Assembly: GCA_022606425.2 (NCBI GenBank)
Contig: JAHDVF020000077.1
Coordinates: forward strand, 62,001-126,000
DNA: 64,000 nucleotides
Direction: 5' to 3'
Origin: Lepidostoma basale
Taxonomy: Eukaryota; Arthropoda; Insecta; Trichoptera; Lepidostomatidae
Below the pieces are notes generated by a model. It searched no databases and had not been told where the DNA came from. It saw only the letters and a list, made by a program, of their open reading frames with translations. Positions 29,930 through 40,429 of this stretch are shown in pieces; position 1 is the first letter of the stretch; the number at the start of each line of letters is the position of its first letter. Both the position numbers and the translations under genes were made by a program.

Positions 29930-30070
29930 GTTGATTTTCTCGATTTTTTTAAATGCCTATAATTTCAAAAATACAAAACATAGATTTTTTTACATTTTTC
30001 TCATAACTACCATGACTTGCCCTATCATTTGTTTTTGGCTTGAAGTCGACATCTGGGACACCCCGTATAC
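29930..30070 (-). repeat. Rep-L, uninterrupted copy
   Basis: Reverse complement of 8955-9016 joined to 9404-9497, without the 387-bp MITE. It therefore preserves the pre-insertion site (ATAA at 30003-30006). The ends CACAGGGTGTTG and CACCCCGTATACC are roughly inverted. Confidence 0.65.
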
Positions 30071-30263
30071 CAGAAGATATATACAATTTTTTGTATGGAC
30101 TTGAAGCCGGGCTTTATCACTCTGAAGTATATTTCTATTCGATGTGTAACAAACTTTATTTCTATTGTCAGAATGTTATGAAATGTTATGAAAAAAAAGA
30201 TTATGTGATTTCATTATGCATATTTATTGATAATTCCTTGGCTTGCCTTACTGGTTGACCCTA

Positions 30264-30500
30264 GGCACGCCACTGCCCGACACTCCTTTCTTTGTCCAAG
30301 GCCTCAACTGAAGTATTCTGGACGTCCATTGGTTATTGCCAATCAAAATGTAAAGGTCGATCACGTTAAAATTCTGAAGAATCGGCGTGCGTGTATGAAT
30401 GTGGAGGAAGCTATATAGGTGTGCCGAGTAGAGTAGTGTAGCGGTCCATTTCTCTGCCTACCCTTCCTGAAGAAACAGCGTGATGGTTTGTTGTTGTTGT
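30264..30500 (+). pseudogene. hAT-like end and RTE-A 3' scrap
   Basis: CTAGGCACGCCACTG (30269-30283) looks like the right end of a CAGTGGCG-type hAT element. 30345-30500 is an RTE-A 3' piece with a GTTGTTGTT-type tail. Confidence 0.45.
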
Positions 30501-31000
30501 ACAACTGAGTACCTATATTTGCGGTCAGTTGTCACAAGCTTATGTTAATAGCTTGTGTCATGAATGAATAAAGCTGAATAAGTCATAAATTGGATTTAAC
30601 TCGTTTAGTGCGGCCGCTGCCCGCCAGGGGTGCTAGTTACGCAGCGGGGGTGAATGTGATTGGTCGAGTTTGATTGCGTAAATTGGTCCAACGGGCGAAA
30701 AGGGCGCAGTTCCGTTCTAAATTTAAATGAACACTCTCGTTTGTCAATAGTCGTTACCATCAATTAAATGACGTTAAACAGAAAAGAGCCAATCCACACA
30801 TGTCGGAAAAATAATAATAAAGAAATTTAACATATGTTTAACCGCAATCTAAATAAGAATTGTTTTATATTGTTTAAAATAGGGCAAATATTTTTTATTA
30901 ACGTTGTATATTGTTTGTTAACGTTTTATTTGAAAGGTATTTCAATTCATTATATGTATTGTATAATAATCTGAGTAAAAAAATCATTAAAGATAAGACG
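30501..31000. other. no recognised gene
   Basis: Single-copy-looking; GC-richer around 30600-30720 (GCCCGCCAGGGGTGCTAG). No ORF recognised. Confidence 0.3.
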
Positions 31001-31312
31001 ACTGGACGTAAGATGTCGACTGCTAGTCAGCCTGTTGAAACCGGTCGCACTCGATTATACTCGAAGTCGGAACAATCGGCAAGCGTGATATTATAAGATG
31101 GAGCAGACAGCAAAAAAGGGACTGGTACGGTCATGAACAAAGGATGGACACCACCAGACTCCCCTATATTGCATTACATAATCAGCTTCATGGGACTTGT
31201 CCTCGTGGAAGACCACCTAAAGGATAAAAGGACAGCTGGGAGACTACCTCACAGGAGGAGCAACACTCCGGAGAACAGACCACAAAGGTCTACAACAAGT
31301 AAGTCTTTATCA
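31001..31312 (+). pseudogene. LINE-K 3' fragment
   Basis: Contains RQQKRDWYGH-like sequence after KDIIRW, GLVLVEDHLKD and SNTPENRPQRST readings in shifting frames, matching the LINE-K ending near 36.2 and 49.1 kb. Confidence 0.5.
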
Positions 31313-31821
31313 AAAAAATAAGTATTGGAATTTATTCCGTCTATAACAAATAAATAAATAAAATATTTTACCATAAAAAATATATATTTAGACGAAACAT
31401 TCTAACAAAATTGCGTTCTTCAAGAATCGTTCTGAAAAATATCAAAAGTTTATTCACCTTGTCCAAGTGTACAACGTATGTTTTAAAACGCGAATTGATA
31501 AATAAAAGTGGTAATTTATATTGATAAGAAACTAAGAAAGTGCTACGAACGTCAAAACAAAAACATATTTATAAATCATGTGAAAAATTGTAAGAAATGT
31601 TTACAAGACAGATTAAAAAAAACAGAATGCTTCAAATTTCGAACATCGTGTTTTCGGCATTGCAGGACCAGCGGCGTGGACAGAGTGTACTACTATATTC
31701 GTAATTAATTTACAAAATAGGAGCTCTCAGGAGTTTTGGAAGAGCTAGCACCGCCTGGAATATGCTTCCTGCACGCTTATTGACCATCTGACAGATTTTA
31801 AATCTAAGTTAAAAACCAAAT
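31313..31821. other. no recognised feature
   Basis: AT-rich, no repeat or coding match. Confidence 0.3.
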
Positions 31822-32278
31822 GCCTAGTGCCAGCCCTTATGTATCGAAATGAAGCTTGAAGCTGGCAAAAAGAAGATGAAAGTAGGGTTACTGCCGTGGA
31901 AACAAGATCATTGAGAAGAATGTGCGGGAAAACGATTTATGATAGAATACCGAACGACAAAATAAGGAAGAAATGAAAGTCAGATGTGTAAAATTAAAAA
32001 GGATCCCTTAAATGGTTTGGACACAAGAGAATGGTTAAAAATGTTGTATACAAGCAGTACGAGTGGAAAGAGAAGCCGTGGAATACCAAGAACTGCATTG
32101 CATGACCAAATTAATCAAATTCTTAAAGGCGGCCAAATTCGAAGTCTGAAAAATTGACGAGTGTGCATTACGATACATGAATGTAGAGGAACCTAGAGGT
32201 ATGTCAGGACATAGCAATATAGCGGCACATCCTCTCTGCCTATCCCTCTGGGAAAATGGACTGATGGTTAGTAAGTTT
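31822..32278 (+). pseudogene. old RTE-A 3' fragment
   Basis: Recognisable from CCAGCCCTTATGTATCGAAATG through AGAAGAATGTGCGGG to TCTGCCTATCCCTCTGGG and GATGGTTAGTAAG. More diverged than most copies, so probably an older insertion or a sister subfamily. Confidence 0.6.
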
Positions 32279-32435
32279 CAAAACCAATATTCTCAAAATA
32301 TTGTATAAAATATAAATGTTTAAAGAGTTAGCGGTTTTTGGCCAGAAACATCACAGAAACTTCAGTGTACGAATGCAAAATTTGATCCACACATACAATG
32401 GTATTCATGAAGGCACCTTCCACACCCCAAACAGT

Positions 32436-32633
32436 CTAACTCTTTCTATTTAAATTCTGACATAGAATTTGACAAATGGCACTCAAAATACGAATAGTTC
32501 TGTGGGTTCCACATTCCATACGCGATCCTTTTCCTTTGAACAGAGACATGATAACTGCTCTCCTCCAGTCTAGCGGGCTATATCCTTCTCCCAAGCACTG
32601 CGAGAGCAATCTACATATCCATGAAAAAACCAC
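32436..32633 (-). pseudogene. reverse transcriptase N-terminal fragment
   Basis: Minus strand encodes LSQCLGEGYSPLDWRRAVIMSLFKGKGSRMECGTHRTIRIL. The W..A.I..LFKGKG...C..YR-type block is the conserved start of non-LTR RT domains. The YADD part is absent. The lineage cannot be told; this RT region of RTE-A is not present in the window for comparison. Confidence 0.6.
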
Positions 32634-32655
32634 TTCGTTTTGATTATTACGAGTA

Positions 32656-32771
32656 AAAACTAACTAACCATCACGCCGTCTCCCCGAAGGGGGTAGGCAG
32701 AAAGAATGAACTGCCACACTTTTCTTTCCAGACATTTTTCTCTCGATTCCTCAATATTCATACATCGTGTC
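32656..32771 (-). mobile_element. 116-bp RTE-A 3' terminus with 13-bp TSD
   Basis: AACTAACTAACCATCACGCC at the left is the tail; the copy stops in the CMNVEE codons. ATTATTACGAGTA at 32643-32655 and 32772-32784 is a perfect 13-bp TSD. It is the shortest complete insertion event here. Confidence 0.85.
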
Positions 32772-32789
32772 ATTATTACGAGTATTATA

Positions 32790-32945
32790 TTAAAAATATT
32801 CTTATTAGGTTATTGAAAGTTAAGGCATTAACACTGTGGAATTCCATAGTAATCTACTTTGGGAATTTAAAAAAAAATTGTTTAAAGCACTTTTTAATAA
32901 AATGTTGTTTTAATTCCCAAAGTAGATTCTTATTAGGTTTTTAGT
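32790..32945. repeat. foldback repeat related to FB-P
   Basis: Palindromic arms AATCTACTTTGGGAATT and AATTCCCAAAGTAGATT (about 32852-32868 and 32914-32930) and the flanking block GTTATTGAAAGTTAAGGC...TGGAATTCCATA shared with 37870-37910 and 38029-38060. Confidence 0.6.
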
Positions 32946-33569
32946 TATCTAAAAAAACATTCCTATACTTAAATAGCGTGATCGTTTTTTATGTAGCATT
33001 ACAATAAAAATGTATATTAAAAAATGGACTACATTTCTACATCACGTGGGTTATTTTGCCTGCGCGCGCGTAACGAGCATTGGCCGAACAATACGCAATG
33101 CCGGATGGAAGTTGGACAACGATAATAATGAATAATAATTAGCCGCGTAGGTACCAAGGGGCAGGAAGGGCCCTTTCACATCCTGTCCGGGGATAATTAC
33201 TGCGGCTCGGATGCTGCACTCGATGGCCACAAATGCAACATCATCTGAGACTTATTATTGACTTTAATTGGGAAACAAATTGGGCACGGCCGACCCGCGG
33301 AATTGCGTCCACGGACCGGGGTTTAATGGAATGATGATGATAATTTTGTAAGGCGTCATTTTAGTTATAGATTCATTTCAAGGGTGCAAGTTAAAGGAAA
33401 GAACAACCCTAAACGGAACGTGTTGACCCCCTTCGTCGGCGGGACCAACAGAGACACAATTTAACACTATCACGCCGTGGCAGTCATATGTGACTGCCAA
33501 CAGTTGAATTAAAGTAAAGGTTCTCAAGCGCCGTCAGTCCCGCGTTAACGAAGTTTTAATAACATAATA
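32946..33569. other. single-copy-looking, GC-richer island
   Basis: No repeat match. Includes CACGTGGGTTATTTTGCC, GCGCGCGCGTAACG, GGGGATAATTACTGCGGC and a perfect small hairpin TGGCAGTCA-TATG-TGACTGCCA (33478-33499). Candidate conserved non-coding sequence. No ORF. Confidence 0.35.
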
Positions 33570-33640
33570 TGACTAGCTGACCCGGCGGATTTCGTACCGC
33601 CTCAGAATCAATAAATGTTGTGTTAACTTATTAGTTGAAT
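33570..33640 (+). repeat. probable LINE 3' end motif
   Basis: ACTAGCTGACCCGGCGGATT resembles a motif common at the ends of insect interspersed repeats. There is no second copy in the window, so this is recognition from experience only. Confidence 0.3.
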
Positions 33641-33749
33641 TAAATTCAGTCATTTATTAAGTTAAAATGAATACTCAAAATTAATTTAGTTATATCCAAA
33701 AAAGTTTATAATATACAATGTTTTTTAAAAAGTTATTCAATCAAAAAAT

Positions 33750-33870
33750 CCTTTATAACAAATTTATTGCAGTCGATTTTTAGGTTCGATCGGTTTCGGC
33801 AGCTCGCTGCCATCTTCTGGTCATGAAACGACAACTATTTGACCAATCGATGTTGGTATTTTCAAATGAT
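33750..33870 (-). repeat. FB-Q core, hammerhead-like
   Basis: Minus strand: CCAGAAGATGGCAGCGAGC then TGCCGAAACCGATCG, i.e. CAGAAGA, a GC-rich stem II and GAAAC. The family also occurs at 48050-48215 and 54195-54415. Confidence 0.5.
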
Positions 33871-34019
33871 TAGTGAGTATATAATTTATAAGCAAAATAT
33901 TGTTAAGCGAAAGTTAAATCTTTAAATGGCTTCAATTAAACTTAAATTCAACCATGAAGTGCCAGAACTTACTCGATCATCCAATATCAATATTCGGCGT
34001 TGTTATTATCCCGATAACT

Positions 34020-34130
34020 CCACGCATGTTGTATGAATGTTGAGGAAGTGAGAGAAGTATGTCAGGAAATATCGGTGTGACGGTCTATTATTTTTATGAA
34101 CCCTTTCAATGAGAGGATGTTATTCCCTTT
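34020..34130 (+). pseudogene. RTE-A 3' scrap
   Basis: ATGTTGTATGAATGTTGAGG...GTGTGACGGTCTATTATTTTT, no tail. Confidence 0.5.
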
Positions 34131-34582
34131 TCTAACCCTATTATAAAATAAATTTATAATAAAGATTAATTTAAAAATGTTTATACACATTTTTGAAACC
34201 AATAAAAATATTGAATAAATAAGATAATAATAAAATCCTTGGCCACGTAAAATGATAGATGAATAAATGTTTATTAATGAATGAATTTTATAACATTTGT
34301 CTAACAAATCAGAAATAGTATTAATAATAAGTACTTAAGATAATTTGAACAGAATCGTTGAGATAACAAAATCAATACTGCTTATACCTAAACCAAAACA
34401 CTTAACCCATTTAGCGTCTAGCAACTAATTGATATCACATTTGGGGATATTAACATAAAATATAAGTTAATAGGCTGAAACGGTTGCCAAGATATGAATT
34501 AATAATATATGCTTAACATATATTGAAACATTTCTTTTTAAGTATTTAAAATATAACGATGAAGTTAGACGTCTACTATTCA
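34131..34582. other. no recognised feature
   Basis: Very AT-rich spacer without match. Confidence 0.3.
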
Positions 34583-34950
34583 TGTAGGCAGAGAGAATGC
34601 ACCGCCACACTATTTATTTATTATAGGGTATAACATACAGTGATTGTTAATACAAATTAACAAATTGACAGTTAAATAAATATATAGAAGGTTACCCGCC
34701 ACTTACCCGAAGCTGTAATAGGACGCAGAGGCGCCCCTTCGTCAGCTTCGCTCAAAAAATCCCTAGGCCCGCCCCCCATCCAAGCAGGACTTACATTAGC
34801 TGGAGAATGCACTACTCCAGAAAAAAAGCAAAAGGGTATCTAGGCCACATTTAATCCAGTATAATTTCAATCCACTTCTATGTCCCAATCTCACAAAACA
34901 GAGCAAAACACGGCACATGATTCAATGGCCCATCACAAAATCACTTCAGG
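34583..34950 (-). repeat. Rep-J copy, uninterrupted
   Basis: After a 30-bp RTE-A scrap (34583-34613), Rep-J runs in reverse with CTTACCCGAAGCTG, GCAGAGGCGCCCCTTCGTCAG, GGAGAATGCACTACTCCAG and CACATGATTCAATGGCCC. It lacks the 661-bp MITE seen in the 52-kb copy and shows its empty site. Minus-strand readings upstream (34941-35150) may be coding sequence of the same element. Confidence 0.65.
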
Positions 34951-35164
34951 CAGATATTGGTGAGGGTGGGACAGAGTGTGGGATGGGAGAGAAAACTAGG
35001 AATGATCCTAAGTAAATAGAGAAAACAGTCATGGAAACTAGGGACAGAAACACAGGGAACCGAACATTTGAATGTGTATAAAATTGATGAAAGAACGGGG
35101 CCCAGCAAGGTGCCCCTTCTCCCCCGGCGAGGAGTCCGACACCCCCTCAAAGGGGTGGATGTAC

Positions 35165-35600
35165 GACACGCACGTGATTCTTCCGACTTCTGGCATGGCC
35201 GACCTTTGAATTTGATTAATTTGGTCATGCCAAGTTTTCCTCAGTCTCCCACGACGACTCCATACTCACATTCACACCACTAACGTAAACTTTATTGAGC
35301 ATTATTCCTTCATCCATGCGTTCCATATGCCTAAACCAACGCATTGATCCTTTCATAATTTAGTTCTTCCGCTCTACATTCCTTCTTGATTTTTTTGCCG
35401 CTATTTATTTTTAATATAATTATTATAATTGTTTGGATTTTTGTAATGTCTTTAATGTACTAGTTAGCACTTGTGATATACATTTATTTTTTTTACAATT
35501 TTATTAATATTTGTTATTTCTCGAACAATGCTTCAGAATTCGAAATTCTGCCATTCATCTTTTTATCATACATATGTCTAAGGGATGTCATCTCTACCTA
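35165..35600 (-). pseudogene. RTE-A fragments with LINE-B tail scrap
   Basis: 35165-35395 and 35540-35600 are collinear minus-strand RTE-A, resembling the 5.2-5.7 kb subfamily. The middle is AT-rich with TTTGTAATGTCTTTAATGTA, similar to the LINE-B 3' UTR. Confidence 0.55.
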
Positions 35601-36121
35601 AGTATTAATATCTGACGAAAATAACAGGTATCGGCTGTTAACGGGTTAGTGTAAACACTTCTGTTTTCATGTGTTAGCTAAAATTATTCACCTCAAAGAT
35701 AACCTCCGGCCTCGAATCTAGGCAGAAAAACGTTCTTCACACTACTGATGTTATCGTTAGCAGATTAATAATAAATGAAACAAGTTAATATAATATTCTT
35801 GTAGGCAGAAAGAATGGACTGCCACACTTTTTCTTTCCTGACATATTTCTCTTGATTCAACATTCATACATCGTGTCATGCACGCGCGTCGATTTCTCTG
35901 ACTCCTCACGTGGCCGACATTCAATATTTGATTTATTCGATCGTGACACGTTTTCCTCGGCCTTCCTCTTTTTCTAGTTCCATTTACATCGTTAACATAT
36001 ACTTTTTTTACATTCTTTCTTCATTCATTCTTTCCATGTGTGTAAACCATCTTAATGATCCTTTCATTATTTTGTTCATAACACCATCATTCGCACCGCA
36101 ATCACTTATTATATTTTCATC

Positions 36122-36387
36122 CGCGAGTTCTGCAAGGTGGAAGATGTGTGAGATGGGGCAGACAACGCAGAAGATACTGGAATGCGCACGTGCAGAGGAT
36201 GGATCCCACCAGAATCCCACACGCTGTGGCGCATCAGATTCCTGCCGGCTGCCGTCCCCCCGGAAGACCGCCGAAGAGATGGAGAGATAGTTGGGAGTCA
36301 ACCTCCCAAGAGAGGCCAGCCTGATTTCAGGAACAGACCACAGGTCTATAAGGAGAAGAAGACTCTATCATACTCAGAGTATTCACA
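36122..36387 (+). pseudogene. LINE-K 3' end inside RTE-A
   Basis: Encodes VEDVVRWGRQRRRYWNAHV-like sequence, then RIPHAVAHQI, PPGRPPKRWRDS and a GAGAAGAAGA end, in more than one frame. A clean TSD is not visible. Confidence 0.65.
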
Positions 36388-36489
36388 CATTCGTCTAAGT
36401 GATCTCTTTTCTTCTGCATTTATTCTACTTTCATCCTTCTTTTGCCAGTTCCATGCTTCGCTTCCATACATAAGGGTGGGTGCACCACT

Positions 36490-37014
36490 GTGCGAATCAA
36501 ATCAGTTTATTTTCTGAAAAGACATTAAAAACATTTTTTATATAATAGTTTAAGGCATCTATTGAGAACAGGTAAAACATAATAAATATATAATACCAGG
36601 AACGCATGAGAGATGGTTCGACATTAGGAATACAAGATACTCTCCAAAGTCAAGAGTATTTGTCTTCTGAACGTACTTTCACGAATATGAAAGACATCGA
36701 TCTCCGAAGCGATCATGTTCAGCAGTTTGATTGCTCTCCCCACCGGCATCACCAGAGGCAGGTTGGTTCTGCATGTTGGGAGATAAAACAGTCTGTGCTG
36801 ACGCTGTCGAAGATAACCATCCGGAACATAAAGATGGATAGCCTCCAAGATGACGGAATTCTCAAAGAATCCCCTGATAAGTCTGAAGAAATGGGTAAGT
36901 GTGCAGCCATCCCTTCTTATCTGTAAACTATTGGTCCCCAGCATGCCCAAGAGGAATGCAGTGGGATAAAGCCACGGATAGCTACCAAACTCCCTCATGT
37001 AGAGATATCTCTGC
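36490..37014 (-). pseudogene. LINE-B 3' end inside RTE-A
   Basis: Left edge is the tail CGAATCAAATCAG and the UTR AAGGCATCTATTGAG. Minus-strand frame 37022-36624 is fully open: RYLYMREFGSYPWLYPTAF...LYVPDGYLRQRQHRLFYLPTCRTNLPLVMPVGRAIKLLN...LESILYS. Its first codons come from the flanking RTE-A, giving a small chance chimera. Full elements would have a much longer ORF2. Confidence 0.8.
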
Positions 37015-37050
37015 ACTGCCATTTTAGTTTTTTTGGATAGGTTTTAATAA

Positions 37051-37420
37051 ATAAATAAAATAAATGTTTATTTCATATGATCCACGTATTAAATTAATAA
37101 TAATATGAGATATTAAGATACACTCGCCCACACGCAAGTCGAAATAAATTTGTCAAAAACGTCTTTTTAAAATTCAGATAGTACAATCTCTAATAATAAT
37201 AATAAAAAAATACATTCGCCCGATAATACAACAGCTTCTGTTCCAATAAAATGCACTAAGACCGATAAAAATATAATTATACAGAGTTAATTGAAAATAA
37301 CAAACTTGAAATGTGATTAAATTTAATAAAATATTTTTGCTGACGCTTCCAATACCAAAGAATAATAAATATTTGTTTTTTTAAATTTTACTATGTTTTA
37401 CCTTTTTTTTCTTGCGTTCT
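37051..37420. other. no recognised feature
   Basis: AT-rich, no match found. Confidence 0.3.
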
Positions 37421-37800
37421 GTTCAGACAGGACATCAAGCATGGTCCTGTGATGAAGACGTCCAATTTTCTCTACGTCTCTTTGGTAGCTGTCCTAGTGG
37501 ACGTTCTGCCTAATCCATATCAAAATGTCACGTGAGGAGTCGGAGAAATCGACGTGCGTACATGATACGTTGAGGAATCGAGAGAGGTACGTTAGGAAAG
37601 AAAAGTGTGGCAGTCTGTGGAGGTGGTATTTCTCTCCCCTTAGCACATGACCCAAATATGAGACCTTTCTAATTTTCACACTCGACAACACCTCTCTATT
37701 GGCTCTGGCTCTCTGTAGCACGTCTGCATTACTGATCCTATATCCACGGTATACGGAGCATTCTGCGGTATATCTACATTTCAAACGTCTTCAACCGGTT
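37421..37800. pseudogene. LINE-N and RTE-A scraps
   Basis: 37630-37800 (minus) encodes YRISNADVLQRARANREVLSSVKIRKVSYLGHVLRGEKYHL as in LINE-N at 15.6 kb. 37525-37625 (plus) is an RTE-A end. 37420-37510 resembles another LINE on the minus strand. Confidence 0.55.
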
Positions 37801-37924
37801 CATTACATTCAGGAAACAGTAAGTAAATTTAATTTTGAGTTTTATATCATTGTTCAAGACACAATAAATATAATGGAATTCCACATTGTTAACGCCTTAA
37901 CCTTCAATAAAAAAAATGAATCGG

Positions 37925-38410
37925 TAAAAAAAAAAAATATTAACGATGTAAATGGTACTAGAAATATAGGAAGACCGAAAAAAACGTGGCACGATCAAAT
38001 AAATCAAATATTAATTTTAGATAAACCTAAGGCGTTAACACTGTGGAATTCCATAATGACGATTTTTTTATGAATTAAAACACTGTATTTTCCACTTTTG
38101 AGTTATTTTTCTCGACGTGTTTCGAAGGCTTACACCTTCGGGAGAACGATATAAACTTATTTTATATCGCTCTCCCGATGATGAAGGTGTAGTCCTTCTA
38201 AATAAACTTAAAGGTGGAAATAACAATGTTTTAATTCATAAAATTTCGTCAAAAAAACAAATATTGATGTCGGCCACGTGAGTTGAGAAAATCGATGTGT
38301 TTGCATGTCACGCTGTATGCATGTCGAGAAAGCAAGAAAAGCATGTCAGGAAAGAAAAGTGTTACATTCCATTCTTTCTGCTCACCCATTCAGAGAGACG
38401 CCGTGATGGT
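37925..38410 (+). pseudogene. RTE-A copy split by FB-P
   Basis: NDVNGTRNIGRPKKTWHDQINQI (37938-38010), then after the foldback GATGTCGGCCACGTGAG to GAGAGACGCCGTGATGGTTAG. Confidence 0.7.
38013..38257. mobile_element. FB-P foldback element, 245 bp
   Basis: Arms ATGAATTAAAACACTGT and its complement (38069 and 38228) enclose stem-GAAAC cores on both strands: GAAGGTGTAAGCC/GAAACACGTCGAG (minus) and GATGATGAAGG...CCTTC (plus). CAAATATT flanks it (38005-38012 and 38258-38265) inside RTE-A, an 8-bp TSD. Confidence 0.7.
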
Positions 38411-38933
38411 TAGTTCGTTTAAAAAAACGTGTTTTTGAACGAACACGTATTTTCCCTATATTTTAGTCAGGGCTGCATTAAAGGGAGACTATTTAACGCT
38501 GGCATTGTAGGGTATGATGGATGGACTCTAATTATTTTAGAGAAGAGGCTGTTTTCTGATAGGGGTGAGAGTAAGAACCTTTAATGTCGTGTTTTAAATC
38601 GATATTTCTGGTAATTAGGGGGTCAGATATCTGTTTAAATACTTGAGAAGCATTCGTTTGTACACGAAGATTACAAATATATTTAAAAAAAAACATGTTC
38701 GATATACGTTTTATAGTAATTTTATCACGCTTACGTATACACACGTTCAAATTTATCGACATGGCGCCTAAACATCATTATTTTTATCTCGGTACATAAC
38801 CTCATTATTAATTTGTTTCTCTAAAGCAGAGGACGCTAGCAAAATGGCGAACTATGTTCAGGTGACTTCGGTTTTCTGAGAGGTAAAATAAAATAGTGAA
38901 CATATCACGAAGGAACACTCCGGTCAACACAAA
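38411..38933. other. no recognised feature
   Basis: No repeat or coding match. Confidence 0.3.
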
Positions 38934-39118
38934 TCATGCCCCCGCATAAACAAACAACCAACCAAATCACCTTCCGACAATGAATATCAGACGTAAGAGG
39001 AATAGCCACAAGAGCTGAACCTCTGTAAGGCAGAATATCAAAGTCCAAATGACAACTAAGAGGGACAAACTATCGAGGATGGACCGCCACAGCTTTATCC
39101 TGACTCGTGCATTTATTA
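38934..39118. repeat. internal part of the CAGTGGCG hAT-type MITE
   Basis: CATGCCCCCGCATAAAC, AACCAAATCACC and AATAGCCACAAGAGCTGAACC match 51332-51424 inside the MITE at 51251-51499. The termini are missing. A small RTE-A scrap follows (39070-39118). Confidence 0.55.
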
Positions 39119-39119
39119 T

Positions 39120-39883
39120 AATGCACCGACCTTTACATGTGTAAGTGAAGGATGGAACTGGCAAAAAAAAGATGAAAGTAGATTAAAAGGATGGAAGAAG
39201 AAAGTTTGGAATGTTGGGCTATAGACGCCAAGAGGAATAGAGGCTTCATGCTGCAGAGATAAAACTGTTGAGGTGGGCTATTGGTGAGATCAGGTTTGAT
39301 AAATTAAGAAATGAGTATATTTGACATAGCTTCAAAGATCGAGGAAAACATGGCATAACCATATTAATCAAAGTTTCATTAAGGGGGTATTCTACTCTAG
39401 ACGCCCGAATTAAATCGGTACATTAGAACTTGAGATATTATGTCAACTGTATCGAAAAAAGCCAGTTTTGGAAAAACGCGTTTAAAGTTTGGAGTCGAGT
39501 TTCGCGCGATCTAAGTCGTTTAATAGTGTGTTATATTTACATTTTCTCATTCAGCGAACCCAGCCTCATACAATTTTCGACCTTCTTTGATGTCGATTTT
39601 TAATGATTTATTGAGTACAGAAGAGTTTTCATAATGTGGGCTTTTCTCATGTGATTAGAGTTTGCCTGCTTGTTTTGTTCAATTGTCTCGGCCGAGCCGA
39701 TTTAGTCAGTGCGTCACTAAAATACCTTTGAAAATAATCAGAATTTCAAAAAATCCTCTTAGGGTCTATTCTTTAAGGTCTAAACTTTAAACATATGCAC
39801 AAAAAATACGATTCTCTCAATTTTCTACACTAGAATCCCCCTTAAGCCTACCCCTTCGGGAAAACGGCGTCGATGGTTAGTAA
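39120..39883 (+). mobile_element. decayed RTE-A with a nested MITE
   Basis: 39120-39187 has the GSEAWNWQKKDESR-equivalent sequence. 39340-39378 has the KTWHD-equivalent. The 3' end (GCCTACCCCTTCGGG...GATGGTTAGTAA) resumes at 39846. Confidence 0.55.
39383..39841. mobile_element. 459-bp MITE flanked by TTAA
   Basis: GGGGGTATTCTACTCTAGA on the left and TTCTACACTAGAATCCCCC on the right are inverted termini with one gap. TTAA flanks both ends (39379-39382 and 39842-39845), as for piggyBac-type insertions. No transposase. The interior has no match in the window. Confidence 0.7.
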
Positions 39884-40004
39884 TAATATTTCATTAATTA
39901 TATATGTATATTTCATTAATTATATATGTTAAATAATATTTCATTATTCAATTATATTTGTAAATAATATTCAATTAAACATGTAACCACCTCTGATGAC
40001 CTCC

Positions 40005-40400
40005 CCAGAGAAGTAAGGTCACAGGTAGATAAGGCTGCAGCGGTTGCAGGCTGCCTGAAAGATGTCATATGGAGAAACAAGGACATGGAGACTGACGGCA
40101 AGGTACGCATTTATAAGACCTGTGTGCGACCAGTCCTCACATATGGCATTGAATCGAGGGCACTCACTGTCAAGACAATGAGCATGCTCAGGACAACCGA
40201 GATGAAAACACTCCGCGCTATAGCTGGCAAGACCCTACGTGATCGAGTTAGGAATACAGCAATCCGAGAAATCTGCGATACCATACATAGTTCTCCAAGG
40301 AACGCCAAATGGACAACGCCGACCAGAAAGACCCCCGAAACGGTGGAGAGAAAGCTGGAGTTCAGCGTCTCAAGAGGACCCGCCTGAAATAACAGACTCC
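40005..40400 (+). pseudogene. LINE-K 3' fragment
   Basis: Open frame 40085-40387 encodes KVRIYKTCVRPVLTYGIESRALTV...MLRTTEMKTLRAIAGKTLRDRVRNTAIREICD, then a frameshift within the codons before PPKRWRES-equivalent sequence. Upstream 40010-40084 adds VDKAAAVAGCLKDVIWRNKDM. Ends near an AAGAAGA stretch and ATT repeats. Confidence 0.75.
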
Positions 40401-40429
40401 TGAGTCTATCGAAAGTGAAGAAGATATTA

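Larger units (their letters stand above)
35805..37050 (-). mobile_element. RTE-A copy carrying LINE-K and LINE-B insertions
   Basis: Three collinear RTE-A blocks: 35805-36121, 36388-36489 (ATTCACACATTCGTCTAAG to CATACATAAGGGTGGG) and 37015-37050 (GCACTGCCATTTTAG). The TTAG tail is lost. Both gaps are LINE insertions. Confidence 0.75.

Noticed and set aside
36182..36517. Plus-strand ORF spanning LINE-K and RTE-A
   Set aside because: A chance fusion across the insertion boundary; neither half is in its coding frame throughout.
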